Numbered from the stretch's first letter, positions 47,546-63,035 are shown. The stretch: DNA of 64,000 nt from Berghia stephanieae (GCA_034508935.3 CM067444.1:25764787-25828786), one strand, 5' to 3'. The notes: generated from the letters alone by a model not told the origin. Numbers and translations are program-made.

Positions 47546-48192
47546 TTACTATTATTATTACTCCATGATAGACAATCATCGTATCCAAAATATCAAATTA
47601 AGAAATTAAGGAGCAGGCACCGGTGTAAGATATAGAACTGACCAAGTGTGTATGAAGAAAGGTGTCAGACAAAGCAAGAAAGAATAATACAAGAAAAAAA
47701 AACTCAAGAAAAAAAAAACTATCCCAAAAAATCAGTCTACCTTGACTGGGGATTGAACCTCAGGCCTTTGATTACTGGTCAGTGGTCTTAGGTCGATCCC
47801 CAGTCGAGGTCGACTGATTTTTTTGGGATAGTTTTTTTGTCCTGTATTTTTCTTTCTTGCTTTGTCTGGCACCTTTCACACACACACACATACACACACA
47901 TCCACACACACACGCACACAAACACACACACACACATACACACACACACGCACACACACAAACTTGTTCAGATCTTTTTCTTTTTTTTTGTATCCAAAAG
48001 TTGACAAGCATTATCTCTTACATCAAATAAAATACAATGAAAAGGTTAACAGAAACCAGGATAAAGTCCGGCTCCATTGGCTCATGGCTCATGGCTCTGA
48101 AGGCTCCATTTATTGACGTGGTCTGCTGAGAATCTAGCATTATCTCTCGAATACCCTAAGTGTTATTGATTGAACCAACCAAAACTGTTTGC

Positions 48193-48421
48193 CGTACTCT
48201 GGAAAAAAACAACTCATATTTTAAAATTTGGCCAGAAAACTCGTCCTTCAAATATCGATTGATTTAAATGGCCCTCATCTTGGCAAAAACTCTCAAACCT
48301 GGGACTTCGCGAAGTCCCAGGTTTGAGAGTTTTTGCCAAGATGAGGGTCATTTAAATCGATCGATATTTGAAGGACGAGTTTTCTGGCCAAATTTTAAAA
48401 TATGGGTTTTTCCAGAGTACG
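48193..48421. mobile_element. Foldback element (FB family), copy B of 1176
   Basis: Near-identical to 1176-1404 including the gggacttcgcgaagtccc centre. Inserted before the duplication. Confidence 0.88.
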
Positions 48422-50117
48422 ACTGTACTGGCTACTGGCTGGCTACTACACAGCATGACATCAATAAGAAGATTGGTTTTGGGGTATTGCGAAATATCCT
48501 GTGGTTTTTTGGGGGGAACTGTCTTTTAATTAAAAACAATTTGAGCTTTTATATATGTACAGCCCAATATCCACCAAATTATGTGCTCAAAGAGCTTTAC
48601 ACGAAGTCTCAAGCCAACAGTAATAACTAACATGAAAGACAAGAAAAGGGCACAGCTTTGAAGTTTTACTACATTTATTTTTCGAGACACAACGTTGCTA
48701 ACGTTCACTTTACACCGAAGTATGAAGAGAGAATGTGAGTGAAGTACCTTTTCCAAAAACTCAACTTTGGGCGGCACATTAAGGGATACGTTTCAAGGAA
48801 TTACCAGAGTCATACCACAGGATTAAAAGCCTGCCGTACTATCATAGGTTAACTGATATAGGTGAACAAAATAAACTGTTTACATGATAAGACCGTGTGC
48901 TGTTTATCATGGAGGGCACAGCTGGTACGAAATGCCCAAGAGACTTGTTTTATCTCTTATCCGATAAGTTCAGTTTCGCATAATATTTCGTGGCTATGTG
49001 GTCTTGTTGTGGTGTGACATTCGCTTTCGGATCGGAAGGTCCTGGGTTCAAGTCTCGCTCGGCGCATAGTTGAGTCCCTGGAAAAGACTCTTTACTCACA
49101 TTCTCTCATCGTACTCAGCTGTAAAATGAGTACCTGGCCGTTAACAGCGTTGTCTCTGTCGGAAAAATTGTAATATCGCCTAACAGGCGTCATGTCATGT
49201 CTCATTCTAGGTGTTACGTGTTGCCGTTGGTCAGGGACCCTTTGTAAAGCGCTTTGAGCACGTTTAATGGATATTGCTTTATATAACTCTCTCATTACCA
49301 GCCATTTTTATAATTTCCCCCGAAATTCACACCCACCAACACAACAATAGACTTTTCCTACTCAAACAAAAAAGTAACAAGTGAATTCTAGATATACAAA
49401 ATGTTGTTCAGCAAATTGATGTCTACAACACAGTGTTTAGTATTTATAGCTGTAGGTAATCAAAGCATTTCTTTAGATTATGTGATGTACAGGAGAAATC
49501 AGAATGAGAAAACTGTCGGTTGCATCGTAAGGTATGTGACGATTTTCCTATGGTTGGTAAGGAGAGGGATAATAAAAACTATAGTTTAAAGCTCTCGTTT
49601 ATATAGCCTAAACTCGCAGTGAAAACAAATCGCCAAAAACAAGCAAAGTGGTCTACACCACAAACGGATTAAAGAGGGATTAACGCATGGTTTAATCGTG
49701 TTGTTATCAGTGTCACCAACAACAAGAGTAGCCTCAATCTAGCTAAAGAACTGAACAAATGTGTATGAAAGGTGCCAGACAAAACAAGAAAAAAAATACA
49801 AGAAAAAAAAAACATCCCAAAAAATCAGTCAACCTCGACTGCTGGATAGCTCATAAGGTAGAGCCAAAATCTCCTCGGCGAGCCGGAGTTGCCGTTCCAG
49901 TAAGGTCGCGGGGTCGAGCCCCCATCGACCCCGCGAAGTTTTTATTCTCGGTTTCCTTCTGGCACTTTCTAACTCACTTCATTATTTTGTTATTATCAAC
50001 ATAAGTGCCTGCTCCACTTACTCTCCTTATTGTCTATCAGACTAGAGGTCTAAATAATGCTGGTCATGAAGAAAGATCATCCATCTTAGATCTTTTAATC
50101 CCCCCCCCCTCCCATAT

Positions 50118-50209
<92 letters not shown>

Positions 50210-50956
50210 TTGCTAGGTACTAAAATAGTTATGCCACCTTATGATTCAATATGTAACCTATTCATAATTAGTCCTCCTTCAGAAGGACTGGTTACATACA
50301 CACTTCCAAAGTGTTTGGAACCGGAAGAGTAGATGGTGTGACGTCACGACTGCTCTGCCCTATTCATGTTGATTAATTTGGCTTAAAACTCCATTTTATC
50401 GATCAAGTTTATTCTAACATTACAGCTAATGAAGGGGGTGGGGAATAAAGGGCATGTTACATTCAATAAACTTGTTGCGTTGGAAGGGACATTTTGGTTT
50501 GACAGTACTGCATGGATTGGTGGTGGCGATGATGATGATGATGATGATGATGAGATGATGATGATGATGATGATGATGATGTGATGGTGGTGGTGGTGGT
50601 GGTGGTGGTGGTGGTGGTGGTGGTGGTGGGGGGTGATGATGATGATGATGATGATGACGACGACGACGACGATGATGATGATGAGGAAGAGGAGGACAAT
50701 TGCCTTTATCAATCCATCGATATAAATGAACAATAGGAAACGCCAAAACGATTGAGAAATTAAATGCTCCACTTATTTTCACTTTCCATGAATAAAATCA
50801 TGTTAAAGTTTGTCTTTGGTCGATCGAAGTGAGAAGGTGTTAAATGGAAAGCCCTATTCAAATCTGTTTTATTATTTGGTGGAGCCCGAGGTATGAGGTA
50901 TCTATGCATTTCCATCGTAAACTGATATTGTTGTGGTCATATTTCTGTTTGTTTTT

Positions 50957-51043
<87 letters not shown>

Positions 51044-51047
51044 CTTA

Positions 51048-51130
<83 letters not shown>

Positions 51131-51162
51131 ACTATCTCCCTCTTCCACCATCTACCCCCCCC

Positions 51163-51251
<89 letters not shown>

Positions 51252-51272
51252 ACTACTATCTCCCTCTTCCAC

Positions 51273-51340
<68 letters not shown>

Positions 51341-51437
51341 AGCTATTTTTCGTTCTACCGCTAACTGTTTGTCGAACTGCACTCACATATATTCATTAAT
51401 TCATGTATTCGTCCATCCACTCAACCATTTTCATATC

Positions 51438-51501
<64 letters not shown>

Positions 51502-51569
51502 ATCTCTACCTATCTCTCTATTTATCTACCTATCTATCTATCTACCTATCTGTCCATCCATGCATCTAC

Positions 51570-51647
<78 letters not shown>

Positions 51648-53914
51648 GTCTGTCTATTTTCCTATCTATCCATCCATCCATCTAGGTATCTATCAATCTA
51701 TCTATCTATATATCGATCCATCCATCTATCTACCTATCATTGTGTCAAATCGCCACCAAGGAATAAAGAAAAAATTTTTGTTTCACCAACACTTACCTCA
51801 AGAAGAAAAATATCACAAACTGTATTAAAGTATCCTTCAAAACCACTTATTGCATGAACTTCGTGTCTCGTGTTCCAGTGATAAGAACACAACAACAATC
51901 CCAAGAATTGTCAAGGACCTATTTTTACTCCAAGGTACCTAGAGGGTTATCTGCTGATAAGTCTTGTCGAGAATCAAGACAGACTTAGCACAGGGAAGAC
52001 TTCTTGTGTCAATATTCAACACTATGTCAAACTATAGCCTAAAGACCAAGGGGCCACTTCGTGTAAAGAGTAAAATACACACAACATGCGCCATATGTCG
52101 AGAGAATGAACTAAGATAAATGTACACATTGTACCGAGAGCGTTCTGAGCAGGAGGGGTTAATTAAGCAAGAGGTCCACTAGTCATAATGTCAGACTGGG
52201 TGAAAACGTAGGCTTCGTTAGCTATCGTGGACAAAAAGAGTTCTTCATTTTAAGAAGGGACGTCCACCAGAGGAATGTGAAGAGTAACGTGTATTCAATA
52301 GTTGAACCAATGTCGTCATTTGTTACTTTGAAGACAGCTAACATCAACACACTTCACACTTTTTTATGATCATTGTCGCCTTGCATTGTGACGTAATTTT
52401 AGGGCAGTGTCAGGCTATAAGTTGATGAAAGCTACGGCCTGACAATTAAATAATAAATAAATTAACAGATTCCTTTATTCGTCTCCAAGGGGAAATTTGT
52501 CTTTAGGGTCTAATCCAAGGTAAGACTGTAATAACCCTGGCGTCAGCCGCAGTGCAGCGCAGCAAAGTGAGCTAGGGAGAGGTGACTTGCTCAAGGCCAA
52601 ACGATGAGGCGGATAGTCGAACTCGGTACCTTTTGGGTACGAAGCAAAGACCGTACCGCTGATCCCCCTGTCCACCCATATTACTTTCACCCCAATGACG
52701 CATATTCTATTCACAAAAAGAAATTTAAATGTGAGTTGTTGTCAGCAGTGCTCAATGAGACAAATGTCGTTGGTTGTACTGTTGAATACGACTATAAACT
52801 TTTTGTGTATTTGTTCAATTAATAAAGCGGAATGAAATGTTGTGTATTTTATTTAAACACATATCATCAATTTCAAATAACTTGTTTACCGACTTGACAT
52901 TGAACACCAACATACGGAGGGAGCCCCTAATGTTTCATGTCTCCATCGTTTTAGTCTCCGATAGTATTAATAAAAGAAAAGAAAAGAAAATTCCCATTAT
53001 TCATGTCATTGGGAAATTTATCTTTAGGGTCTATTCCAAGAGAAGACTGGAATAACCCATGCGTCAGCCGCAGTGCAGCGCCGGGAAATTGAGCTAGGGC
53101 AAGGTGACTTGGTCAAGGCCACACAGCGCAGCAGGGGGTGATCGAACTCGGTAACGAAACGTCTGAATACTAGTCAGTGGAGACATGCTCTTAAAGGACG
53201 AGAAAACGAAACTTTATTGGTGTAGCCCCGCCCCCATCCAATCTCAACTCCCTTGCTTGACTCACTGAGGCCATAGGTAACTCACTTAACCATCAAGTAC
53301 TTTGAACTCAATGATGGGGTGAGTACCAGTGAGTAACAACAAAAACGACAATCGTTGTTTTCCTTTAAGTTCAACGAAAACTCAGCGTGAGACACTGTGT
53401 ACTGTGTACCACCATTGAAAGTGAAGCTGCGAGAAGCTGTGAACTGTTAAATGTTTTGCACAAAAATGAAGATAGCAAGCTTTTAAAAACAATTTTTAAA
53501 AGAGCAAAATACCAAGCACGGAATGTTTTGGGCTCAAATTTCTTCTTCAGCCAATCACAAAAGTGGTAAAAACGATAATTTCGTATTTGCCGACTAGACG
53601 TGCAAAAACTCTTCTTGATAATAACAGAAAATGAAGTGAGTAGAAAAGTGCCAGAAGACAATAGAGAATAACATTTTCGCGGAGATCGGGGCTCGAACCC
53701 ACGGCCCAAAGGATACGACAACTCCGCCTGATCGTGAGAGTAACGCTATGCAGTCCACGCAATCCACAACTCCAAAAACAAAAAAAAGTGGTTTCAAACA
53801 AAGTCTCCCGACTTATTGAGGTCATGGGTTCAACACACACAAGCTCCGCGAAGTTTGTTTACAAGCCAGCAGTAAAGGCTAAAGAGAAAGCTATATTCTC
53901 AACACAAACATATA

Positions 53915-54294
53915 GATAGTATGCGCTTGGCTAAGAAGTTCACAACATTGCCATCCGGAAGAATAACGGACCAATACACAAAACTGTGTGTAACCATAAA
54001 CGCTTATAGTGAGGTTAATACAGTTTAGTGAGCATTACTCATAAATGCGGATGGCAAAAAAACAATAACAAACACCTGAGTGACGTCTACTTACTTCGAA
54101 CTATCTATAGATAGAATGAAGTTGACGTCACTCGGGTCTTTCTTATTGTTTTTGCTATCCGTATTTATGAGTACTTCTCACTAAACCATATTAACCAGAC
54201 TGTAAACTTTTAAGGTTACACATAGTTTTGTGTGTTGGCCCGTTTTACTTCCCTATGGCAATATTGTGAGTTTCTTAGCCAAGCGCATACTATC
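53915..54294. mobile_element. TATA-target MITE inverted pair (copy B)
   Basis: 53,915-54,105 and 54,110-54,294 share one TATA, as in copy A at 6869-7247. Confidence 0.9.
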
Positions 54295-54443
54295 TATAGA
54301 ATAATTCAAGCATTCAAGTCTTCCCTTGGAAAAGACCCTAGGGACAAGTTTCCCCTATGGGATGAATAAAGGGAATTTTATTTATTCATCTTTTTTAAAA
54401 AAATAATTAAACAGTGTTACCAATAACACTTAAAGAATGAAAG

Positions 54444-54716
54444 ATGGTGGGATACGATTAAGGATGACATGAAAGAACTGGGCCTGGAGGTAGATGATGC
54501 TCTAAACCAAGATGCATGAAGATGTGGCAGCATTCATTATGGCAACCCTGCAAAATGCAGGATAAGGTGAAAGAAGAAGAAGAAGAAGTAGAAGAAGAAG
54601 AAGAAGAAGAAGAAGAAGAAGAAGAAGAAGAAGAAGAAGAAGAAGAAGAAGAAGAAGAAGAAGAAGAAGAAGAAGAAGAAGAAGAAGAAGAAGAAGAAGA
54701 AGAAGAAGAAGAAGAA
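54444..54716 (+). mobile_element. RTE tail and (AGA)n tract (copy B, shortened)
   Basis: Joins at gatggtgggatacgattaag, so the upstream part seen in copy A at 7600-7740 is gone. The AAG tract is longer than in A and gives spurious poly-Glu, poly-Ser and poly-Phe frames. Confidence 0.8.
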
Positions 54717-56346
54717 ACCATATGGCATTATCTCGATCGTATGCGTTTAAGTAAAATACTCACAAGTCTGCACGCATGACCAAAGAATGGGTACTATCTG
54801 AAAAATAAAACTATGTGTAACCTTCAACGTTAAAAGTCTGATAGAGCGAATAAATTGAGAGCGAGCTGTCCTAAATTAAACTTTGATATAGCGCAATATC
54901 CACTAAACGCGCTCAAAGCGCTTTACATAGGGTCCCTGACCAAAAGAAACATGTAACATGTAGAACGAGAAATGGCGCCTGTTAGGCGATAATACAATTA
55001 TTTTAAGGCAGAGACAACGCTGTTAACAGCCAGGTACTCATTTTTCACATGAGTACGATGAGAGAAAAAATGTGAGTAAAGAGTCTTTTCCAAGGAGTCA
55101 ACTGTGCAGCGAGCGAGGCTCGAACCCAGGGCCTTCCTATCCGAAAGCGAGTGTCGCACTACATTTCTACAGACATAATTGGATTCAATAGTCTGATGTC
55201 ACGTCACCCAGCAACGGCGGCCACCGTGGTTCTAAACAAAGAAAATTGGTACTTTTTATTCTTCATGCTGGCTAGAACTTTTCATATGTCTTATGATCAA
55301 AATGTGTAAAAATCAAAACATGATCAGATTTATGTGTTTTTTTTTTTTCTCCTCTGGATACGTTATTATGCTCGTCTGAGAAATATTTCATTTGGCATCC
55401 ACCATTGTTCCGATAGTTTAGAGAGAGCCAGTTACTTAGTTACCAGGCGTCATTACGAAGGAAGTGACGTTACGAATGTTGAAGGGTATGGGCAGGAAGT
55501 AAGCAGTGAGAGCCAACCACACAACTACTGGCAGTCCAAAAACAATAACAAAGAGGGCAGAGTCACGTGAATTTCCTTCATTATATTGTTTGTAAAAAAA
55601 ACAATATGTTTGTCCGAGCGGACTTGGTGTGTCAACAAATCTCATGTTTTGATTGGTCAATAATCTTCTGGTTAATCACAAGTGTTATAAAGGTTACATA
55701 AACACAATTGTGTGTGTTTTTCCGATTGATCTTGTAGGTACAACTGGTGGATAGTATTTTACTTAAACCCACAGCATCATTGAAGCTACGCTCATAAGTA
55801 AAATACTCAACAGTTCTATCCGCCAAAATAATAGTTATCCACAAATAAAACCTTATCATTAAAGTCTATAAAGAGAGAATTTAATGAGAACTTTTCACCT
55901 CACTGGAGGTCTTACAAATGTAACAAAGAGTTGAGTCACCCATCCAGGCACTCATCATGCCCACTTTTACTTGCTTTCGTTTATTCTAGACGAATCAGTG
56001 GGCCATCGACTGAAAAATAGAAGTAAATCGGAATTCATATTTGTCCTTGTTTTTGGCTGGAAAACAGAATCGATTCTAGATTTCTTGCGAAGTGGCCGAG
56101 TGGTTAAGGTATTGCACTGTGACCCGGAAGGACCCGGGTTCGAGCCCCGCTTCAGGCACTTTCGTTTTTTTTCCTTGAGCAAGATTATTAACCCCCAATT
56201 TGCTCACTTGGACAACATGGGTGATACCTGTTGACATCAGACATCTTGTTTGAAGAGTTATCTACATTCCTTTGTGGAATGCCTAGGCGGCGATGTCTTA
56301 AGATGTTGTGGCGGAAAAGGAATACATTTTTTAATGGCTATTTATA

Positions 56347-57028
56347 GATAGAATGAAATTGACGTCACTCGGGTCGCTGTTATTGTTTTTTGCCACCCGC
56401 ATTTATGAATTAACCAGACTATGAAAGTTCATGATTACACAGAGGTTTGTGTGTTGGTCCATTATACTTCCAGATGTCCGTGTTCTGAGCTTCTTAGCCA
56501 AGCGCTTTCTATATATAGATAGAACGAAGTTGACGCCACTCAGGTTATTGTTATTGTTTCTTGCCATCCACGTTTATGAGTAATTCTCACTCAACTGTAT
56601 TATCCAGACTACAAAAGTGCATGGTTACACAGAGTTTTGTATGTTGCTTCCGTTATACTTCCGGATGGCAATGTTGTGAGCTTCTTAGCCAAGCGCATAG
56701 TATCTATAGATATAGACCTTCACATACAATTATGTGTAACCATAGTCTGGTTAATACAGTCTAGTGAGAATTACTCATAAACGTGGATGGAAAAAACAAT
56801 AAGAAAGACCTGCGTGACGTCAACTTCATTCTATCTAAATATAGATAGTTCGAAGTTGACGTCACTCATGTCTTTGTTATTGTTTTTTGCCATCCGCGTT
56901 TATGAGTAATTCTCACTAGACTGTATTATCTAGATTATAAACGTTCAAGGTTACATACAGTTTTGTGTGTTGGTCCGTTATACTTCCGGATGGCAATGTT
57001 GTGAGCTCCTAGCCAAGCGCATTCTTTC
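56347..57028. mobile_element. Chain of four TATA-target MITEs (copy B)
   Basis: Same arrangement as 9559-10,244. The junctions ctatatatagatag and atctatagatatag are slightly better preserved here. Confidence 0.85.
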
Positions 57029-57292
57029 TCTTAGGGCGAAATAAGATAAAATCCCTTGAATGCCCTTAATACTAATATTATAGTAATGCTAAACATGTAT
57101 TGATTAAAATATCACAATGAGGATAAACATGTTAAAAATTTAATCAACTTAAATGTACCTTGGTGTGCTGCCTTTTTATTAAAGAACACAGTATGTGCTA
57201 TTTGGTTAACATTGCATATACTGTGTTTTTAAAAGCAACGGCAGCATGTGTGATGTACAAACATATAAGATCTTTAACCGTGACATTCCAAG

Positions 57293-57368
<76 letters not shown>

Positions 57369-58283
57369 GAGAGAGAGAGAGACACACACACATGCATCCA
57401 TACATATAGAAAATAACCATAATAAGATAACAATGCATGCCATTTACATACAAGATTGAAAGTATTTGTCTACAACAGCGCAAACAAGTTTTGTTCATCA
57501 TAATATATAAACCCCCCTTCATGTTTACGATTAATTCAAACTGTATTAACAAGGACTTAAGTGTTCAAGGTTAGATAATATAATATAATTTTGTGTGTTG
57601 CTTCGTTATACTTCCAGATGGCAACGTTCTGAGTTTTTTAGCCAAGCGCTCGGTTAGGCTATCTGTCGATAAACTGTTTTAGGGGCAATTCAGAAAATAA
57701 AAGCTTTGAGAAAATCCCTCGAGGCAGCGATAGGTGGTAAGCAAGAGCTGCAGCTTCGAATTCAATTCAATTGTCTTCTTTAAGCCAATACACAGCTTTC
57801 AAAAGGGGAGAGCTTTTTTTAATGTTTGTTTTCTTTTTAAAAAAACTCTTTCGTCTTTTGGGGAAACCAATCCAGCTGCATTATGGGAAATTGTCTAAAG
57901 TCGTTTAATTTTGGAATCAATAGGGGCACACAAAAAAGTGGAACAAATTACAATAATCGAGTTGATAAAACATCGGGATGTAATTTGTTGTTTTTCTTTC
58001 TCTCGGCGCTTCTGAAATTAATAGCTTGAAATGAGATTTTTTCCTCAGCCCAGGCTGACATCAATTCCCTGCGAATTGCAATTATCTGAAAGTTCATTAT
58101 CAATGCATGTTAGTGTCCTGTCCGCAACGTTTTGTTTTGTCAAAATATTAGAATTTAATTCAATTCACAAAGGTTCATTTTTAGGCAATTGCCAATATAA
58201 CTTGTACAAGAATAGAGTATTTCCAATCAACAAATTAAATTAGTAAAATCAATAATAAAGCAAAACAAACAATAATGATAATA

Positions 58284-58592
58284 ATAATAATTGAGCTTTT
58301 ATATGGCGCAATATCCACTAAACCTGCTCAAAGCGCTTTACAATGGGTCCCTGGCCAACAGCAACACGTAACATTTAGAACTGGACATGACGCCTGTTAG
58401 GCGATATTACAAATTTTTGTTTGGACAAAGACAACGCTGTTAACGGCCAGGTACTCGTTTACACCTGAGTACGGTGAGAGAATGTGAGTAAAGAGCCTTC
58501 TCCAAGGACTCAACTATGCGCCGAACGCGAGGCTCGAACCCAGGACCTTCCGATCCGAAAGCGAGTGTCATACCACTAGACCACATAGCCGC
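58284..58592 (-). mobile_element. SINE-1 insertion specific to copy B, with 54-bp flanking direct repeat
   Basis: A complete SINE-1 lies between 58,230-58,283 and 58,593-58,646, which are identical 54-mers starting acaaattaaattagtaaaat. Copy A has that 54-mer once (near 11,430-11,483) and no SINE. The B box gaggctcgaaccc and head ccacatagccgc are intact. Confidence 0.9.
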
Positions 58593-58639
58593 ACAAATTA
58601 AATTAGTAAAATCAATAATAAAGCAAAACAAACAATAAT

Positions 58640-59288
<649 letters not shown>

Positions 59289-61248
59289 ATTATTTAAAAT
59301 GAGATCAATTATAGACCATTTTACTTGTAGATACAGAAACGTTAATTACATTATTGCTACCTTGTGGCGAGAGGTTAAGGCATTGCGCTGTGATCCAGAA
59401 TGTAAGGATTCGAACCTCGCTTCAGGCATTTTCGTCTTTTTTCCTTGGGCAAAATTATTTATCACAATTTGCTCAATTTGAACAACATGGTTGATACCTG
59501 TTGACTTCAGGGGTGTGTTTGATGGATTCTCTATATTCCTTTGTGGAATGCCAAGGCGACGATATCTTATGATGCCGCGCGGACGACACAGTTATAGATA
59601 GTATGCGCTTGACCATCCGGAAGTATAACGGACCAACACACACAACTGTGTGTAACCAAGAACGTTTATAGTTTGGTTATTACTGATTAGTGAGAAGTAC
59701 TCATAAACGCGGATGGCAAAAAACAACAACAAAGACCTGAGTGACGTCAACTTCGAACTATCTATATTCTATTATTTCCTTTTAGGTAACCCTCATAGCT
59801 CAATCGTAGAGCTCTTGCCTCCGTACTGATTCCGGGTGCAATCGAAATATTTTCTGACACCCCCACTCCCGACCTTCCACTTAAGATTGGTAAGCTGGGA
59901 CTGTAAATTCTGGCGAAAAGTACTTTGCGATAGAGCAGCGTTCAATCCAAATGGTTTCAAGCAGTTGCAAGACCGTTTAATGCTCAAGAAACCGGGCAAA
60001 ACTCTCGCTGCATTGCCGTAAGGTTCTGATGGACTGCTCTTTTCTCTTCTTTCTTCAGTCCTCATCCCACAGTGGGTATGGACCACCGATGAAACTTTTC
60101 CATCCTCTTCCGTTGTTGACAACGTCACTACCACAATATATCTCATTCGTCTGTAGTGTTTCATTCATTGTTTTTTGATAAAGGGGAAACCCGAAACGTC
60201 CAATATATCTGTTTTCGTATATTAAGTTGAAGCTTACATTCAATTTCACATTGTTATTTATCACTGCCGGGTAGACATGTTTAGGGGTTTAGGACCAAAA
60301 ATCCACACCGCACCTTATCCGATGCAAACCAGTCCCTTCGCTTGTGGGACAGTTACTCTGTCAACTTAGCTCTCTTTGGCGTTTTCATACAAGCCTGATT
60401 TGCATTTCTTTATTTACTTTGTCATGTTTGTTTTGTTGTTTTATTATTTCCTTTTTTTCTTTGACTTAATTTGTATTTGCGGCTTTGTGGTCTTGTGATA
60501 TGACACTCGCTTTCGGATCGGAAGGTCCTGGGTTCGAGCCTCGCTCGGCGCATAGTTGAGTCCTTGGAAAAGGCTCTTTACTCACATTCCCTAACCGTAC
60601 TCAGGTATAAAATGAGTACCTGGACGTTAACAGCGTTGTCTATGTCGGAAAAAATTGTAATTTCGCCTAACAGGCGTCATGTTTCGTTCTACATGTGTTG
60701 CTGTTGGCCAGGGACCCCTTGTAAAGCGCTTTGAACAAGTGTAGTGGATATTGCGCTATATAAAAGCTCATTTTTTTTAAATTTAGCAACAATTCATCCT
60801 TTTAGTTCCCGATAAGCTTACTTCACTATTTTTTGCGTCAAATCTTCACTTGGGGTCTTTAAATTACCTTCTTCTCGTATCCTAACTCTGCAAGGTCGAG
60901 TGCTAAGAGACAGATAGGACTTGGAACAGCTTTTCTCTAACCTGGGCGGTCAGAGTGTGGCCTTCGTTAACATGTAGCCCGACCGTAGCCTAACTAAAAC
61001 CATAACCTGACATCGTCGCCATCGTTAACTTATGGCCTGACACTGGAACCTCTAAGACTTAGAGTTTGACGTCATTACTTAAGTTTGTGCAGCGCCAAGT
61101 GAGTTGTCGTTCGTAGAGCTCAAGGAAACAAGTGTTTCCATTGGTTGAACTTTTGAATACAACTCACGATTTGTTTTCTTTTGCGACCAACGACTTGTCT
61201 TTTGACGTTGTTTGTTTTTTTTTTTTTTTTTGTCATTGTCAGGCTATA

Positions 61249-61432
61249 GATAGTATGCAGATGACGTAACTCAGGCCTTTGTTATTGTTTTTGCCATCCG
61301 CGTTTGTGAGTTGTTCTCACTAAACTATATTAACCATACTATAAAAGTTCATGGTTACACAGAGTTTGTGTGTTGGTCCGTTATACTTCCGGATGGCAAT
61401 GTTGTGAACTCCTTGGCCAAGCGCATTCTATC
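61249..61432 (-). mobile_element. TATA-target MITE in satellite, with readable empty site
   Basis: Flanked by TATA (61,245-61,248; 61,433-61,436). Uninterrupted satellite units read gtcaggctataagttaacga, so removing the element and one TATA restores the unit. Confidence 0.93.
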
Positions 61433-62272
61433 TATAAGCTTCGATGGCTATGCTGACACTGACCAAAAAAAAAAACAAAATACGTCAAAAGACAAGGCCA
61501 GCCCACATAAGAAAACCAATCGTGAGGTCATATCCATCATAATATCATTCCATCCAATGGAATCGTTTGGTTCCTTGAGCACTACTAACAACAACTCACT
61601 AGACGCTGCACTAACCTTAAAAAGAAAAGGTCTAGTATTAGGCCACAAGTTTACGAAGGCCACGTACGGCCCTGACCATAGCCATCGCTAACTTATAGCC
61701 TGACACTGGCCAAAAAATGACGTCAAAAGACAAGTCTTTGGCCACAAAAGAAAACAAATCTTGAGTTGTATTCAGTAGGTCAACAAATGGGATCACTTGT
61801 TTCCTTGAGCACTACCAACGACAACTCACTAGATGGTGCAAAAACCTAGAACTAGAACATGACGACATACTATAAGTCCTAGAGGGTTCTAGCGTAGCCA
61901 TCGTTAAGTAATAGCCTGACACTGAAACCCAAAAAGACTGGCATTTTGACGTCATTATTTGGTTTTTGCACCGCCTTGTGAGTTGTCGTTAGTAGTGCTC
62001 ATGGAAACAAGTGGTCCCATTGGTTGAACTATTGAATACAACTCACGATTTGTTTTCTTTTGTGGCCAAAGACTGTCATTTAAGTTAACGATGGCTACAG
62101 TTCGAGTGTCAGGCAAAAAGATAAGGATGGCTACGAATCGTTTGGGTCCTTGAGCACTACTAACAACAACTCACTAGACGCTGCACTAACCTAAAAAAGA
62201 AAAGACCTAGTATTAGGCCACAAGTTTACGAAGGCCACGTACGGCCCTGACCATAGCCATCGCTCACTTATA

Positions 62273-62456
62273 GATAGAATGCGGATGGCCAAGGAGTTCA
62301 CAACATTGCCATCCGGAAGTATAACGGACCAACACACAAACTCTGTGTAACCATGAACTTTTATAGGCTGGCTAATACAGTTTAGTGAGAACAACTCACA
62401 AACGCGGATGGCAAAAACAATAACAAAGGCCTGAGTTACGTCATCTGCATACTATC
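62273..62456 (+). mobile_element. TATA-target MITE in satellite, second readable empty site
   Basis: Flanked by TATA (62,269-62,272; 62,457-62,460). The uninterrupted sequence at 13,918-13,945 and 61,678-61,705 reads ccatcgctaacttatagcct. Opposite orientation to the copy at 61,249. Confidence 0.93.
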
Positions 62457-62800
62457 TATAGCCTGACATTGACCAAAAAATTATGTCAAAAGACAAGTCT
62501 TTGGCCCCAAAAGAAAACAAATCGTGAGATTTATTCAATAGTTCAACCAATGGGATCACCTGTTTCCTTGAGGACTACTAACGACAACTCACTAAGCGGA
62601 GGTCATCATGTTTTTACCCCTTGCCAAATCTTTTAATACGTATTTTTCCAGAGTACGGCAGTTAAATCGAAGAGTGTCATTGACCTTGAGCGTTAAGGAG
62701 ATACTGGCACTATCTAAATAATTTTTACGTTTCCCCTATCACCCCTTCACATTGTTTGATCAGTGTGGTGTTAAATGTTTGAATTGAACTAGAAAACTGT

Positions 62801-63035
62801 CGTACTCTGGACAAACCAATATTTAAAAATTTGGCCAGAAAACTCGTCCTTCAAATATCGATCGATTTAAATGACCCTCATCTTGGCAAAAAAACTCTCA
62901 AACCTGGGACTTCGCGAAGTCTTCCTTGAGTCCCAGTTTCAGAGTTTTTGCCAAGATGAGTGTCATTTAAATCGATCGATATTTGAAGAACGAGTTTTCT
63001 GGCCAAATTTTTAAATATTGGTTTTTCCAGAGTAC
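62801..63035. mobile_element. Foldback element (FB family), copy B of 14,272
   Basis: Same asymmetrical centre as the copy-A partner. A lone FB end precedes it at 62,646-62,659, as in A. Confidence 0.86.

Larger units (their letters stand above)
60950..62620. repeat. 210-bp satellite family, long array (copy B)
   Basis: About six or seven full or partial units in both orientations (e.g. forward at 61,680-61,900, reverse at 61,930-62,120), roughly twice the array in copy A. Two MITEs interrupt it at 61,249 and 62,273. A 160-bp segment with aggccacgtacggccctgac occurs at 61,655 and again at 62,232. Confidence 0.82.

Noticed and set aside
56093-56165. Possible functional tRNA gene
   Set aside because: It has both boxes but is followed by the SINE-5 body and tail, as in the other copies, and the acceptor stem does not pair well by eye.
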